The notes: generated from the letters alone by a model not told the origin. A stretch of DNA of 64,000 nucleotides from UBA7332 sp051652645 (GCA_051652645.1 JBOFUP010000060.1:1-64000); one strand, 5' to 3'; shown: positions 6,895-16,493, counted from the stretch's first letter. Numbers and translations are program-made.

Positions 6895-8847
6895 ATGAAG
6901 TATCTACAATTTGACAAAACAGAATTAATTAATCTAGAACAATCACTTCATAAAGAGCTATTAAGAACTAATAAATCTGGCGCTTATAGCTGTACTACTG
7001 TCGTTGACTGCAATACACGCAAGTATCACGGGCTATTGGTTGTACCCATACCAGAACTAGATGATGACAACCACGTTCTTCTTTCATCTCTCGATGAGAC
7101 AGTAATCCAACATGGAGCGGAGTTCAACCTTGGACTACATAAATATAGTGATGACAACTTCTCTCCACGCGGACACAAATATATCCGCGAATTCAATTGC
7201 GATGCAGTCTCACGTACTATCTATCGAGTAGGAGGAATAATATTATCAAAAGAGAAGGTATTCAGCTCTCATGAGAATAGATTCCTTCTTAAATACACAC
7301 TCCTTGAAGCACACTCACCAACTACACTCCGACTTAAGCCATACATGGCCTTTAGGAGCGTAAAGATCTTGACCAACGAGAATAGTGATGCCAATAAAGA
7401 GTATCTTCTTATTGACAATGGTATCTGCACATCTATGTACCGTGGCTACCCGCTTATGTACATGCAGCTCAGCAAGAAGAATCAGTTCATTTTCTCCCCA
7501 GATTGGTATAGAGGAATAGAGTATCCAAAAGACCAAGAGAGAGGCTACTACTCTAAAGAGGATCTTTACGTTCCTGGTTACTTTGAATTCCCTATCAAAA
7601 AAGGAGAGAGCATATACTTCTCTGCAGGACTAAGCGAAACTAATTCAAAGAAACTCAAAACACTATGGGATTGGGAAGTAAAAAGCCGCACTCCACGTAC
7701 AGATTTCTACAACTGTCTCAAGACAGCCGCCCAGCAGTTCTACAATCGTCGTGACCATGAAAGCCTCTACATTATAGCAGGTTACCCTTGGTTTAAGGTT
7801 AGAGCCAGAGATCTATTTGTATCCCTGCCAGGGACTACATTGTCTATCGGAGAAAAAAGCAACTTCTTTGAGGTTATGAATACAGCACAGAGAGCAATAT
7901 CTAACTTTATGCTTTCTGCAAAACATGACCCCGTTATACAAGAGATAGACCAACCAGACGTTCTTCTTTGGGCTATATGGGCAATTCAACAACTGCATAA
8001 AGAAGAACCCAAGAAGGCAATTGAGCAATACTCAACCCTAGTATTTGACATTATCAAGTATATTCAGAGCAACAAACATAGCAACCTACACCTAAGAGAT
8101 AATAAGCTACTCTCTTGTGACGGGAAGCAAAAAGCTGTTTCTTGGATGAACTCTACCTCAGGAGGACAGCCTATAGTTGCACGCACAGGATACCTCGTAG
8201 AAGTCAATACCCTATGGTACAATGCAATACTATTTGCCGCTCACCTATCTAAAGAACTAGAGCATATCAATCAATATGATCAACTTAGCAGACTAGGTCA
8301 GATTGTAGGATCAAACTTTGTTGCAAAGTTCAAAAATCAACATGGCTATCTTTTTGACTTCATTGACGAAAACAATCCCAACTGGAATGTAAGACCTAAT
8401 ATGGTTTTTGCACTAGCATTAGACTACTCCCCTCTAAACAAACAAGAGAGGAAAACTTGTCTTGATTACATAACGAGAGAGCTATTAACTCCAAAAGGAA
8501 TACGTACACTTAGTCCTAAAAGCTCTGGATACAATCCTCACTACGAAGGCCCACAAGTACAACGAGACTTTGCATACCACCAAGGAACAGCATGGCCATG
8601 GCTAACAGGATTCTACCTCGAAGCTTATCTCAAGATATTCAAGGCCAGCGGCATATCATTCGCACATCGTGCACTTATAGGATTCGAAGACGAAATGCGA
8701 AACCATTCGATAGGAACACTTGCAGAGCTATTTGATGGCAACCCACCTTTCAAGGCAAGAGGAGCAATATCATTTGCTATGAACGTGGCTGAGATCTTAA
8801 GAATAAAAGTTATCATTAATAAATACGAAAGAGAGTATCAACTATGA
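6895..8847 (+). CDS. Glycogen debranching enzyme, GH133-type amylo-alpha-1,6-glucosidase
   Basis: Removes alpha-1,6 branch stubs from glycogen or maltodextrin limit structures in the cytoplasm (no signal peptide). The N-terminal half (about residues 1-270) contains the family opening TNKSGAYSCTTVVDCNTRKYHGLLVVP. The C-terminal half is an (alpha/alpha)6 catalytic domain with AGYPWFKVRARDLFVSLPGT, VEVNTLWYNAILFA and YHQGTAWPWLTGFYLEAYLK, motifs of the GDE_C/GH133 family. Length (650) is normal. Its stop overlaps the next gene's ATG by 4 bases, and the gene opens a three-gene alpha-glucan operon. Confidence 0.93.
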   Translation: MKYLQFDKTELINLEQSLHKELLRTNKSGAYSCTTVVDCNTRKYHGLLVVPIPELDDDNHVLLSSLDETVIQHGAEFNLGLHKYSDDNFSPRGHKYIREFNCDAVSRTIYRVGGIILSKEKVFSSHENRFLLKYTLLEAHSPTTLRLKPYMAFRSVKILTNENSDANKEYLLIDNGICTSMYRGYPLMYMQLSKKNQFIFSPDWYRGIEYPKDQERGYYSKEDLYVPGYFEFPIKKGESIYFSAGLSETNSKKLKTLWDWEVKSRTPRTDFYNCLKTAAQQFYNRRDHESLYIIAGYPWFKVRARDLFVSLPGTTLSIGEKSNFFEVMNTAQRAISNFMLSAKHDPVIQEIDQPDVLLWAIWAIQQLHKEEPKKAIEQYSTLVFDIIKYIQSNKHSNLHLRDNKLLSCDGKQKAVSWMNSTSGGQPIVARTGYLVEVNTLWYNAILFAAHLSKELEHINQYDQLSRLGQIVGSNFVAKFKNQHGYLFDFIDENNPNWNVRPNMVFALALDYSPLNKQERKTCLDYITRELLTPKGIRTLSPKSSGYNPHYEGPQVQRDFAYHQGTAWPWLTGFYLEAYLKIFKASGISFAHRALIGFEDEMRNHSIGTLAELFDGNPPFKARGAISFAMNVAEILRIKVIINKYEREYQL

Positions 8848-10106
8848 AGGCACTAATGTTTGGATGGGAATTCCCTCCTCATATTCTTGGAGGATTAGGA
8901 ACAGCTAGTTATGGCCTTACAAAAGGGATGACAGAGTGTGGAGATATGCAGATAACTTTCGTTATTCCAAAACCTTGGGGAGATGAAGACAAAAGCTTTG
9001 CTAAGATCATTGGTGCAAACACAACCCCAATAGCCTATAGAGATGTAACACCCGAAGAGATAAATCAATCGATGGGAAGTGTAATAACACCCGAGGGATA
9101 CTACAAGCTTCGCGAAAACATCTACTCTGACTTCAATCACCTTAATCTCAGCAAATTTGGAACAATTGAGTTCTCAGGTAGATACCCTGACAACCTTCTT
9201 GAAGAGATCAATAACTACTCAATAGTAGCTGGTGTTATAGCTCGTGCTGAAGAGTTCGATGTAATACATTCACACGACTGGCTAACCTATCCTGCTGGAA
9301 TACACGCCAAGCAGATCACCGGCAAACCACTAGTGATTCACGTTCATGCAACAGACTTTGACCGTAGTCGTGGCAATGTGAACCCTAAAGTATTCTCCAT
9401 TGAAAAAGATGGGATGAATTATGCTGACCATATCATCACGGTGAGTGACCTTACTCGTAAGACTGTGATAGAGAAATATGGGGTTGATCCATCTAAGGTA
9501 ACAACAGTACACAATGCAGTAGAGCCCATTAGCAAAGAGATCTCAGCTATAGTACCACAGAGAAATAGCTCCGACAAAATAGTAACCTTTCTTGGTCGAA
9601 TCACTATGCAGAAAGGACCAGAGTATTTTGTAGAAGCTGCCGCTAAAGTACTTAAGAGAACTAATAATGTTCGTTTCGTAATGGCTGGAAGTGGTGATAA
9701 GATGGAAGAGATGATACGATTAGCAGCAGATAGAAATATTTCCGACAAGTTCCACTTCACAGGATTCCTAAAAGGAATACAAGTATACGAAATGCTCAAA
9801 TCAAGCGACGTATACATTATGCCATCCGTATCCGAACCCTTCGGGATTTCACCACTTGAGGCTATGCAGGTTGGTGTCCCTTCTATTATATCCAAGCAGT
9901 CCGGTTGTGCCGAGATACTAAACAATGTCATCAAAACAGACTATTGGGATATAGACTCCATGGCTGATGCAATATACTCTATCGTTACATACCCTGCAAT
10001 GTACGACCACCTAAAGGTAGAGGGTAAGAACGAGGTAGACCAAATACTATGGAGCAAGGCTGGAGCCAAAGTCATCAACATATATAATAAAGTCATCAAC
10101 AAGTAA
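8844..10106 (+). CDS. Glycosyltransferase (GT-B), glycogen synthase-like
   Basis: A 420-residue GT-B fold enzyme expected to transfer glucose from a nucleotide sugar to an alpha-glucan. The N-terminal domain starts MKALMFGWEFPPHILGGLGT, the loop typical of glycogen synthase and GT4/GT5 relatives. The C-terminal nucleotide-binding domain holds TFLGRITMQKGPEYFVEAA and the E-x7-E signature SEPFGISPLEAMQVGVPSII. It overlaps the debranching gene by 4 bases and is followed 17 bases later by the GH57 gene. This context supports an alpha-glucan role, though a GT4 of other specificity is not excluded. Confidence 0.88.
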   Translation: MKALMFGWEFPPHILGGLGTASYGLTKGMTECGDMQITFVIPKPWGDEDKSFAKIIGANTTPIAYRDVTPEEINQSMGSVITPEGYYKLRENIYSDFNHLNLSKFGTIEFSGRYPDNLLEEINNYSIVAGVIARAEEFDVIHSHDWLTYPAGIHAKQITGKPLVIHVHATDFDRSRGNVNPKVFSIEKDGMNYADHIITVSDLTRKTVIEKYGVDPSKVTTVHNAVEPISKEISAIVPQRNSSDKIVTFLGRITMQKGPEYFVEAAAKVLKRTNNVRFVMAGSGDKMEEMIRLAADRNISDKFHFTGFLKGIQVYEMLKSSDVYIMPSVSEPFGISPLEAMQVGVPSIISKQSGCAEILNNVIKTDYWDIDSMADAIYSIVTYPAMYDHLKVEGKNEVDQILWSKAGAKVINIYNKVINK

Positions 10107-10123
10107 TAAGAGATACTACAAAT

Positions 10124-11425
10124 ATGAAAACTATCTGCTTCTACTTCCAAATACACCAACCGTTCAGACTTAAGCGATATCGTTTTTTCGACATTGGTAA
10201 AGACAATTACTACTACGACGATTTCAACAATGAGAGTATAGCTACGCGCCTTGTGCATGATAGCTACCTGCCTGCATTGCATACCATCAAGGAGATGATC
10301 GATAGTTCCAACCGAGAATTCAAGGTAGCATTCTCTATCTCAGGAACAGCCATTGAGCAATTTGAAGTATATGCGCCTGAGGTTCTCGAAAACCTTCAAA
10401 AACTAGCTTCTACAGGTTGTGTTGAATTTCTTGCTGAAACATATTCCCACTCACTCTCTTCGTTAATTGACCCTATAGAGTTTGAACAACAGGTTAATAA
10501 GCATAGTGCTAAGATACAAGCACTTTTTGGTCAGAAACCAACCATATTCCGAAATACCGAACTTATTTACAGCGAAGAGATAGGTGAGATGGTTAGTAAT
10601 ATGGGATTCAGAGCTATGCTTGCCGAAGGAGCAAAACACATACTTGGATGGAAGAGCCCAAACTTTGTATACAAAAGTGAAAGCTCACCCAAACTAAAGC
10701 TGCTTCTTCGCAACTTCAGACTCAGTGACGACATAGCCTTTCGATTTTCAAATCGAAGTTGGGACAATTGGCCGCTTACAGCCGACAAGTTTATCTCATT
10801 CATCTCTCACGCAAACAAAGACGAGCAAGTCTACAACCTATTTATGGGTCTTGAGACTTTTGGCTCACTTCAACCACAAAACACGGGCATTTTCGAATTC
10901 CTTAAAGCACTACCTAAATTTGCCAAAGAGAGTGGAATATCATTCTCTACTCCATCAGAGGTCATTAAAAGAGAGCCTGTAGGATCTATAAATACCCTCC
11001 ACCCATTCTCATGGTCTGGGGAAGAGAAAGACACCTCCGCTTGGCTAGGTAACAAGTTGCAGCTCGAAGCTTTCGAAAAACTTTATGCAATTGGTGAGCG
11101 AGTTAGATTATGTCAAGACAGACGTATTCAGCAAGATTGGATATATCTTCAAAGCTGTGACCACTTCTACTATATGAGCACAAAGCACTTTTCTGATGGG
11201 TCATCAAACACAAATTTTAGTCCATATGACTCACCATTCGAAGCATTCACAAACTATATGAATGTGATGAGTGACTTCATTGCTCGTGTTGAAGCTCAAT
11301 ACCCATCAACTATTGAGAATGAAGAGCTCAACTCTCTTTTGCAGACTATACACAATCAAGCAATAGAGATTACAAACCTTAAGGAAGAGATCAAAAAGCT
11401 TAGAGCACGAAAACCTAAGAAGTAG
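10124..11425 (+). CDS. Glycoside hydrolase family 57 protein (alpha-amylase/4-alpha-glucanotransferase-like)
   Basis: A cytoplasmic 433-residue member of GH57. Motif 1 (HQPFRL in ICFYFQIHQPFRLKRYRF), a motif-3-like nucleophile region (FLAETYSHSLSSL) and a later NLFMGLETFGSLQP stretch match the GH57 barrel. The C terminus ends in a short coiled coil (residues about 400-430, ITNLKEEIKKLRARKPKK). As the last gene of the operon with a debranching enzyme and a glucan synthase, it probably trims or rearranges linear alpha-1,4-glucan. Whether it hydrolyses or transfers cannot be told from the sequence. Confidence 0.9.
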   Translation: MKTICFYFQIHQPFRLKRYRFFDIGKDNYYYDDFNNESIATRLVHDSYLPALHTIKEMIDSSNREFKVAFSISGTAIEQFEVYAPEVLENLQKLASTGCVEFLAETYSHSLSSLIDPIEFEQQVNKHSAKIQALFGQKPTIFRNTELIYSEEIGEMVSNMGFRAMLAEGAKHILGWKSPNFVYKSESSPKLKLLLRNFRLSDDIAFRFSNRSWDNWPLTADKFISFISHANKDEQVYNLFMGLETFGSLQPQNTGIFEFLKALPKFAKESGISFSTPSEVIKREPVGSINTLHPFSWSGEEKDTSAWLGNKLQLEAFEKLYAIGERVRLCQDRRIQQDWIYLQSCDHFYYMSTKHFSDGSSNTNFSPYDSPFEAFTNYMNVMSDFIARVEAQYPSTIENEELNSLLQTIHNQAIEITNLKEEIKKLRARKPKK

Positions 11426-11455
11426 TTAATAGATATTCAATTATCTCTTTATCAT

Positions 11456-11500
11456 AAAAAAGGGTAAGTATCGTTCATCAGACGATGCTTACCCTTTTTT
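11456..11500 (+). terminator. Terminator of the alpha-glucan operon
   Basis: A 19-bp stem (left arm AAAAAAGGGTAAGTATCGT, one G-T wobble) with a 7-base loop ends in a T6 run, 30 bases after the GH57 stop. Confidence 0.9.
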
Positions 11501-11502
11501 AT

Positions 11503-12238
11503 ATTACTAATTTGCTGAGTGAGATCCCTAACACTTTGTTTTAATAATTAGGCAAAAGCTTGTTCCTTCCCCTATACTTCAAATTCCTACTCGAAAGATT
11601 ATTCTTTTAGCATAAACCGAGTAGATACCATCGAATGAGTATTAACAAATACTATATATACTTGATGAAATTGACAATTAAAACTACTGATCCTCTTTGC
11701 ATTATACCCTGGAGATATTGGCTTAATTGCTTACTCTATTTCCTCACTGTCACCCCCCAAAAAACGCTAAGGCTTTTGGGTCAAAACTCTCAGCGTTTTT
11801 CTCCTCAGACAGACACGAAGATATTCTTCATTTATCTGCTTAGTAAAGCCACACACAAGAGGTGCCGATCACCTTTCTTGGACGAGTTTTTCGAGTTGTA
11901 AGCTGGAGAGATTGTCACCACCATGCGAGAACTTGCTAAAGCAGTAGATATCAATAAACTCTATATCAGAAGAGAGATGTATATTCTCGCTGATCTAACC
12001 CTCTAACCCAAGGATTTTATACACGGATAAGATGCTCCGTTACCTCTACGCAATGTACTTGTTGAGGCTGACGCTAATTAGAGCCCTTCTAGCTTGTTGA
12101 AGATGCTATCGACATAGAGTGTTAGCTAATATACTCCATACTTATTTCACAAAATATACATGTAGTATTAAGTTAACAGAATCTTGTTATTAAGACAAGT
12201 TGCTATTGATTCAAGAGAATAGTATTACACAAATTGAC
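11503..12238. other. 736-bp gap with no intact gene; possible decayed coding sequence
   Basis: No intact gene is supported. One plus-strand frame from about 11849 to 12080 reads like degraded coding sequence, for example RSPFLDEFFEL, stop, then AGEIVTTMRELAKAVDINKL and YIRREMYILADLTL, stop, with further stops after that. I do not recognise the parent family. A terminator-like hairpin lies at 11760-11800 (arms AAAAACGCT and AGCGTTTTT, 23-base loop). The gap ends at a promoter -7 box serving the transporter gene. Confidence 0.4.
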
Positions 12239-12246
12239 TATCTTTG
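12239..12246 (+). promoter_or_regulatory. Promoter -7 box for the BASS-like transporter gene
   Basis: TATCTTTG matches TAnnTTTG and lies 28 bases upstream of the ATG at 12275. No convincing -33 element is seen at the usual distance. Confidence 0.4.
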
Positions 12247-12274
12247 CACCCACACTAAACATATTAATTAATTG

Positions 12275-13159
12275 ATGATACGCTTTCTTAAAGATTGGAC
12301 GCTCCCATTGGCAATGATCATAGGAGGATTATTCAATGGACTTTTCACCTCCATTTCAGTTATCACCCCGTGGCTTATCTTTGGAATGCTACTTCTAACC
12401 TTCACACGTCTTTCACCTAAGGAATTAAGGTTTAGCAATATGCACATTATGCTTCTATCCATCCAAGCAATAGGATGTACAATTGGAGCATCCCTATATT
12501 CAACTAACCCTATCCTCTCACAAGCAGTCATACTACTATTCCTCACCCCTACAGCTTCAGCCGCGGCCGTAATAACAGGAATGCTAGGAGGAAGTGTCTC
12601 ATTTCTCACTTCATTCATACTACTTAGTAACCTTGCGATAGCATTTACTGCCCCACTACTTTTTACCCTATTCGGAGAGAATCATGACATTAGTTTAACT
12701 AGCTCTATATGGATCATTTGTCAAAAAGTAGTGCCACTGCTTACGGCACCATTACTCATAGCGTGGGGATTTAGATACCTATCACCTAAATTACACAATA
12801 AGATAGCCTCCATGCAATGGTTGTCATTCTATTTGTGGGCTTTGGCTTTGACTATAGTTACAGGCAAAACAATAAACTTTATGATCAATCAAGAGAGTAA
12901 TGATTATAAAACAGAACTACTATTAGCGTTTGTATCTCTCCTTGCATGTATCATACAGTTTCTTCTCGGGAGATACATAGGTTCACGCTTTAGTAATACC
13001 ATTGCAGGAGGGCAGAGTCTAGGACAAAAGAACACTATACTTGCCATATGGATGGCCCAAACATACCTACATCCGCTTGTTGCTGTTGCTCCAGCGGCAT
13101 ATGTACTATGGCAAAATATGATTAACTCTTATCAGTTATGGCAAAAACGAAGAAAATAG
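12275..13159 (+). CDS. Membrane transporter of the bile acid:sodium symporter (BASS)-like group
   Basis: A very hydrophobic 294-residue protein with about nine to ten membrane segments, including WTLPLAMIIGGLFNGLF, WLIFGMLLLTFTRL, AVILLFLTPTASAAAVITGM and LLLAFVSLLACIIQFLLGRY. The fold outline and the loop TPTASAAAVITGMLGG resemble BASS-family carriers, and the C-terminal part contains GGQSLGQKNTILAIWMA. The substrate is unknown. ATG 12275 is preferred to the TTG at 12272. It is followed 46 bases later by a DUF4199 gene with its own -7 box. Confidence 0.72.
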   Translation: MIRFLKDWTLPLAMIIGGLFNGLFTSISVITPWLIFGMLLLTFTRLSPKELRFSNMHIMLLSIQAIGCTIGASLYSTNPILSQAVILLFLTPTASAAAVITGMLGGSVSFLTSFILLSNLAIAFTAPLLFTLFGENHDISLTSSIWIICQKVVPLLTAPLLIAWGFRYLSPKLHNKIASMQWLSFYLWALALTIVTGKTINFMINQESNDYKTELLLAFVSLLACIIQFLLGRYIGSRFSNTIAGGQSLGQKNTILAIWMAQTYLHPLVAVAPAAYVLWQNMINSYQLWQKRRK

Positions 13160-13160
13160 T

Positions 13161-13168
13161 TAACTTTG
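13161..13168 (+). promoter_or_regulatory. Promoter -7 box for the DUF4199 gene
   Basis: TAACTTTG matches TAnnTTTG, right after the transporter stop and 37 bases before the ATG at 13206. The -33 region is weak. Confidence 0.35.
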
Positions 13169-13205
13169 TGTAAAGATAAAGAGCATTAATTGAGCTCTAT
13201 TGAAT

Positions 13206-13727
13206 ATGAAAACGATGAATAAAAAAGACCTAGTATCACAAGCTATGGCCTACGGGCTAATCTTAGGAGCATATGAGACAGTCAAATATACTCTTTCAGT
13301 AAATGCGTCAGAGGGGGGAATAATTTCCTACGTATATATTGGAGCTGTAGTATATACACCAATTATAGCATACTTCTTTGCAAAGAAATTTTCCAAAACA
13401 CAAGATCCTAACCGTGTTACATTCGGCAGGATATTCTCTTTCACTGTCAATCTATTCTTTTTTGCTGCTCTCATTGCAGCAGTGGCTCAATATATACATC
13501 TTGAATATATTGACACCTCTTACCTAGCAACTCAATTCGAGAAGGCACAGGAGATACTTAAGGGTAGTAATATGATGACAGAGCTAAATAGTGCTGTAGA
13601 GAAACAAGGAATACCTTCAGCAATAAAAACAACAGTGATGTCTATCTACACTTCAACTATGTATGGTGTTCTTATTGCCATTCCAATAGCAGCTATCATT
13701 AAAGATAACCACTTTTGTAATTCTTAA
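13206..13727 (+). CDS. DUF4199-type membrane protein
   Basis: A 173-residue inner-membrane protein of unknown function. It opens with MKTMNKKDLVSQAMAYGLIL, then has four hydrophobic segments: about residues 10-28, 42-58, 74-94 and a last one near the C terminus (YTSTMYGVLIAIPIAAII). The hydrophilic stretch between segments 3 and 4 is helical. Layout and size fit the Bacteroidetes DUF4199 family, which often lies directly upstream of a GT2 glycosyltransferase gene as here (35-base gap). ATG 13206 is chosen over TTG 13200. Confidence 0.75.
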   Translation: MKTMNKKDLVSQAMAYGLILGAYETVKYTLSVNASEGGIISYVYIGAVVYTPIIAYFFAKKFSKTQDPNRVTFGRIFSFTVNLFFFAALIAAVAQYIHLEYIDTSYLATQFEKAQEILKGSNMMTELNSAVEKQGIPSAIKTTVMSIYTSTMYGVLIAIPIAAIIKDNHFCNS

Positions 13728-13762
13728 CAACTCAAACATAGACTCTAATTTACCTATCAAAT

Positions 13763-14710
13763 ATGGACATATCAATAGTAATCCCACTATACAACGAAGC
13801 AGAGTCACTGCCTGAACTTCACGATTGGATTAAACGCGTTATGCAAACTCATGGCTTTAGTTATGAGATTATTTTCATCAATGACGGTAGTAGTGACAAC
13901 TCATGGGAAGTTATCACAAAGTTAAGTGAGGCTAACCCTGAGGTTAAAGCAGTTAAGTTTCGACGTAACTACGGCAAATCTCCAGCTTTGCATGTAGGAT
14001 TTGAGAGAGTACGCGGCAACGTTGTAATCACAATGGATGCTGATCTTCAAGATAGTCCTGAAGAGATACCAACACTCTATAGTATGATCATGGATCAAGG
14101 CTACGATCTTGTTTCTGGTTGGAAGCAGAAGCGTTATGACCCACTCTCTAAGACCATACCCACTAAGCTCTTTAATGCCACTGCTCGCTGGGTATCAGGC
14201 ATTAAACTAAATGACTTCAATTGTGGATTGAAGGCATACAGAAGTGAAGTTGTAAAATCTCTTGAGATATATGGAGATATGCACCGATATATTCCTTTCC
14301 TAGCAAAGATTGCAGGATTTAAGAATATTGGTGAGAAAGTTGTTGAGCATCAAGCTAGAAAATATGGAGAGACAAAGTTCGGACTAAACCGATTTGTTAA
14401 TGGTTATCTTGATTTGATGACCCTTTGGTTCTCCTCTAAATTTAGCATCAAACCAATGCACTTTTTTGGCCTAATGGGAAGTTTGATGTTTATATTTGGC
14501 TTATTAGCAGCTTTGACAGTGGGTATATACAAGATCTATTCAATGTCAGCCGGACTACCCTACCGATTAGTTACAGACAACCCATATTTTTATCTCTCAC
14601 TCACTAGTATGATAGTTGGGAGTCAGCTGTTTTTGGCTGGTTTTTTGGGGGAGCTAATAACCAGAAATTCACAAGAGCGCAACCGCTATAACATAGAAAA
14701 AGAGATATGA
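13763..14710 (+). CDS. Family 2 glycosyltransferase with C-terminal membrane helices (GtrB/DPM1-like)
   Basis: Probably transfers a sugar from a nucleotide donor to polyprenyl phosphate at the inner membrane. The N-terminal GT-A domain starts MDISIVIPLYNEAESLPEL and carries the DXD-type motif MDADLQDSPEEIP near residue 95. Residues about 233-258 and 275-300 form two membrane helices, the arrangement of GtrB-type enzymes. Length (315) is normal. It overlaps the nitroreductase gene by 4 bases (ATGA), so the two are translationally coupled. The sugar cannot be read from the sequence. Confidence 0.9.
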   Translation: MDISIVIPLYNEAESLPELHDWIKRVMQTHGFSYEIIFINDGSSDNSWEVITKLSEANPEVKAVKFRRNYGKSPALHVGFERVRGNVVITMDADLQDSPEEIPTLYSMIMDQGYDLVSGWKQKRYDPLSKTIPTKLFNATARWVSGIKLNDFNCGLKAYRSEVVKSLEIYGDMHRYIPFLAKIAGFKNIGEKVVEHQARKYGETKFGLNRFVNGYLDLMTLWFSSKFSIKPMHFFGLMGSLMFIFGLLAALTVGIYKIYSMSAGLPYRLVTDNPYFYLSLTSMIVGSQLFLAGFLGELITRNSQERNRYNIEKEI

Positions 14711-15222
14711 AACTCATAGACCTATGCAAAAAAAGAGTATCTACGCGAGATTACTCTCACAGAGAAGTACCCTTAGAAGCTATTGATGAGATTCTTGAGG
14801 CTGCGCGATTAGCTCCCTCTGCTGTTAATCTTCAACCATGGCACTTTACTGTGGTTATGAACCCAGAGTTGCTTGACTCTGTCAAGGAATGCTATCCTAG
14901 AGAGTGGTTTAAGAGTGCGCCATTAGCAATTATTGTCTCATCAAACAAAGCTGAGGCTTGGGTGAGGAGTTCCGATGGGAAGTCTCACGCAGATATAGAC
15001 GCAGCTATAGCAGCAGAACATATATGTCTTGCTGCTACCGATCTTAATTTGGGTAGTTGTTGGGTATGCAACTTCGAAAAAGATAAACTTATTGAAGTGT
15101 TAGATCTGAACGAGCAGCTTGAGCCGATTGTTATTATCCCGATTGGTTATCCTAAAGAGCCTTTGAAGATAGAGACAGAAAAAAAGCGTAAGCAGAGAGA
15201 TAGTATAATTAGTTGGAAATAA
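14707..15222 (+). CDS. Nitroreductase family protein
   Basis: A 171-residue FMN-dependent oxidoreductase. Family features are STRDYSHREVPLEAIDEILE with the FMN-contacting arginine near residue 14, AARLAPSAVNLQPWHFTVV, and AAEHICLAATDLNLGSCWV. The C terminus IIPIGYPKEPLK is the usual nitroreductase end. It overlaps the GT2 gene by 4 bases. The natural substrate is unknown; the coupling to a glycosyltransferase gene does not by itself suggest a joint pathway. Confidence 0.92.
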   Translation: MKLIDLCKKRVSTRDYSHREVPLEAIDEILEAARLAPSAVNLQPWHFTVVMNPELLDSVKECYPREWFKSAPLAIIVSSNKAEAWVRSSDGKSHADIDAAIAAEHICLAATDLNLGSCWVCNFEKDKLIEVLDLNEQLEPIVIIPIGYPKEPLKIETEKKRKQRDSIISWK

Positions 15223-15262
15223 CTATTTAGTTATTCCTACACATTTGAGTAGATAAATACAT

Positions 15263-15751
15263 ATGAAACCATATAAGATCCTCTTAGCATTACTTAGCCT
15301 AATATTACTACCCAGCATAGTTGGATGTGGAAATGAGGGTTGTCAAGAGACTATTTCGGTCAACGCACGTTGCTCTTTTTACAAAAAGAGTAACAATAAA
15401 AGCTTTAGTTTCGATTCAATAACTGTATATGGAGTCGGAGCCCCAGATGACTCACTACTTTACAATAGATCAACCTCACAGAGTTACGTTAAACTACCAC
15501 TTAAAAAGTTTACGGAAGAGAGCTCTTACGTTTTTCATTTTCAGGGAGCAGAATCTGAGATTATAGACAAAAAAGATACTGTGACCTTTTATTATAAGAA
15601 CCAGAGTTATTTCATCTCAGAGGATTGTGGTACTGTAGTCCACCATCTTGTAGACTCTGTGATATATACGCGTCACTACATTGATTCGCTCATAATTGCT
15701 AAACAATCAATAATCAACCTCGATGAAGAAAATCTTCTACTACTCTTTTAG
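15263..15751 (+). CDS. Putative lipoprotein (DUF6452-like)
   Basis: A 162-residue exported protein with a lipoprotein signal: a hydrophobic stretch ILLALLSLILLPSIVGC with the lipobox cysteine at residue 22. The mature part is beta-rich with a second cysteine pair (CGNEGCQE) and ends VIYTRHYIDSLIIAKQSIIN. Size, signal and the following outer-membrane gene fit the DUF6452/DUF6048 pair of Bacteroidales, function unknown. Its last 29 bases overlap the start of the next gene. Confidence 0.72.
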   Translation: MKPYKILLALLSLILLPSIVGCGNEGCQETISVNARCSFYKKSNNKSFSFDSITVYGVGAPDDSLLYNRSTSQSYVKLPLKKFTEESSYVFHFQGAESEIIDKKDTVTFYYKNQSYFISEDCGTVVHHLVDSVIYTRHYIDSLIIAKQSIINLDEENLLLLF

Positions 15752-16493
15752 CCTCATACTGTTGCTATTATCCTCTACGATAGAAGCACAGAGTTACTCT
15801 TCGGCACAGAGGAGCAGAAGTGCAGAGGAGGCACAACAACGTCGCGAAGCAGAGAAAAAAGCTGCAGAAAAGGCACAAAAGAAGCTTAGACGCGACTCAA
15901 TACCTCTCTTCGGGGGGATCACCCTTGGTACTGACTTAATAGCTCCTGGGAGTTATCTTCTTAAGAGAGAGAAGCTCTCGTTTCAGGTATCTGCTGAAGT
16001 GAATCTTAAAAACAGGTACTATCCTATTGTAGAGTTAGGCACTAGCCGTATGAATCTCACCTCAGAGGATGACTATAATTTTAAATCAAAGAATGCTTTC
16101 TATAGTCGTGTTGGACTAAACTATGCCTTTCAGCAGCGACCAGACTTCTACTTTTATGGGGGTATTCGTTATGGTTTCTCTCATGTTTCGTATGATATAT
16201 TAGGTATACCTATTGTAGGTGATTATTGGGGAGAGTCTCAAAGAGTTGATATACTTGATCAGAAATCATTCTCACAGTGGGCCTCTATTGTAGCAGGAAT
16301 CAAAGTGAAGATATACAAGGGATTCTCCATGGGATGGAATGTAAGATACAACTTCCTCATCTCATCTACCAAGAATGCTAATTCAAACACGTGGTTTATT
16401 CCTGGCTATGGTATGAACCAGGCTGGTAGTTCATCATCAACGGCTGTAGAGTACAATATTTATTATCAACTACCCTTTAGAGGTAAAAAATAG
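15723..16493 (+). CDS. Putative outer-membrane beta-barrel protein (DUF6048-like)
   Basis: A 256-residue exported protein with a signal peptide (about residues 1-22, cleavage near IEAQS). A short Arg/Lys/Glu-rich helical segment (EEAQQRREAEKKAAEKAQKK) follows, then a series of amphipathic strands ending in a typical outer-membrane terminus, VEYNIYYQLPFRGKK. It starts inside the preceding lipoprotein gene (29-base overlap, different frame), which argues for coupled translation and a joint envelope function. Function unknown. Confidence 0.75.
   Translation: MKKIFYYSFSLILLLLSSTIEAQSYSSAQRSRSAEEAQQRREAEKKAAEKAQKKLRRDSIPLFGGITLGTDLIAPGSYLLKREKLSFQVSAEVNLKNRYYPIVELGTSRMNLTSEDDYNFKSKNAFYSRVGLNYAFQQRPDFYFYGGIRYGFSHVSYDILGIPIVGDYWGESQRVDILDQKSFSQWASIVAGIKVKIYKGFSMGWNVRYNFLISSTKNANSNTWFIPGYGMNQAGSSSSTAVEYNIYYQLPFRGKK

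Noticed and set aside
9419..9934. 171-codon antisense ORF within the glycosyltransferase gene
   Set aside because: It is a shadow of a well-matched family gene, with no start signal or domain of its own.
11635..11901. 88-codon plus-strand ORF
   Set aside because: It spans a terminator-like hairpin, has no domain and no start signal, and its first half is low-complexity. Only its end fits the possible decayed frame noted separately.
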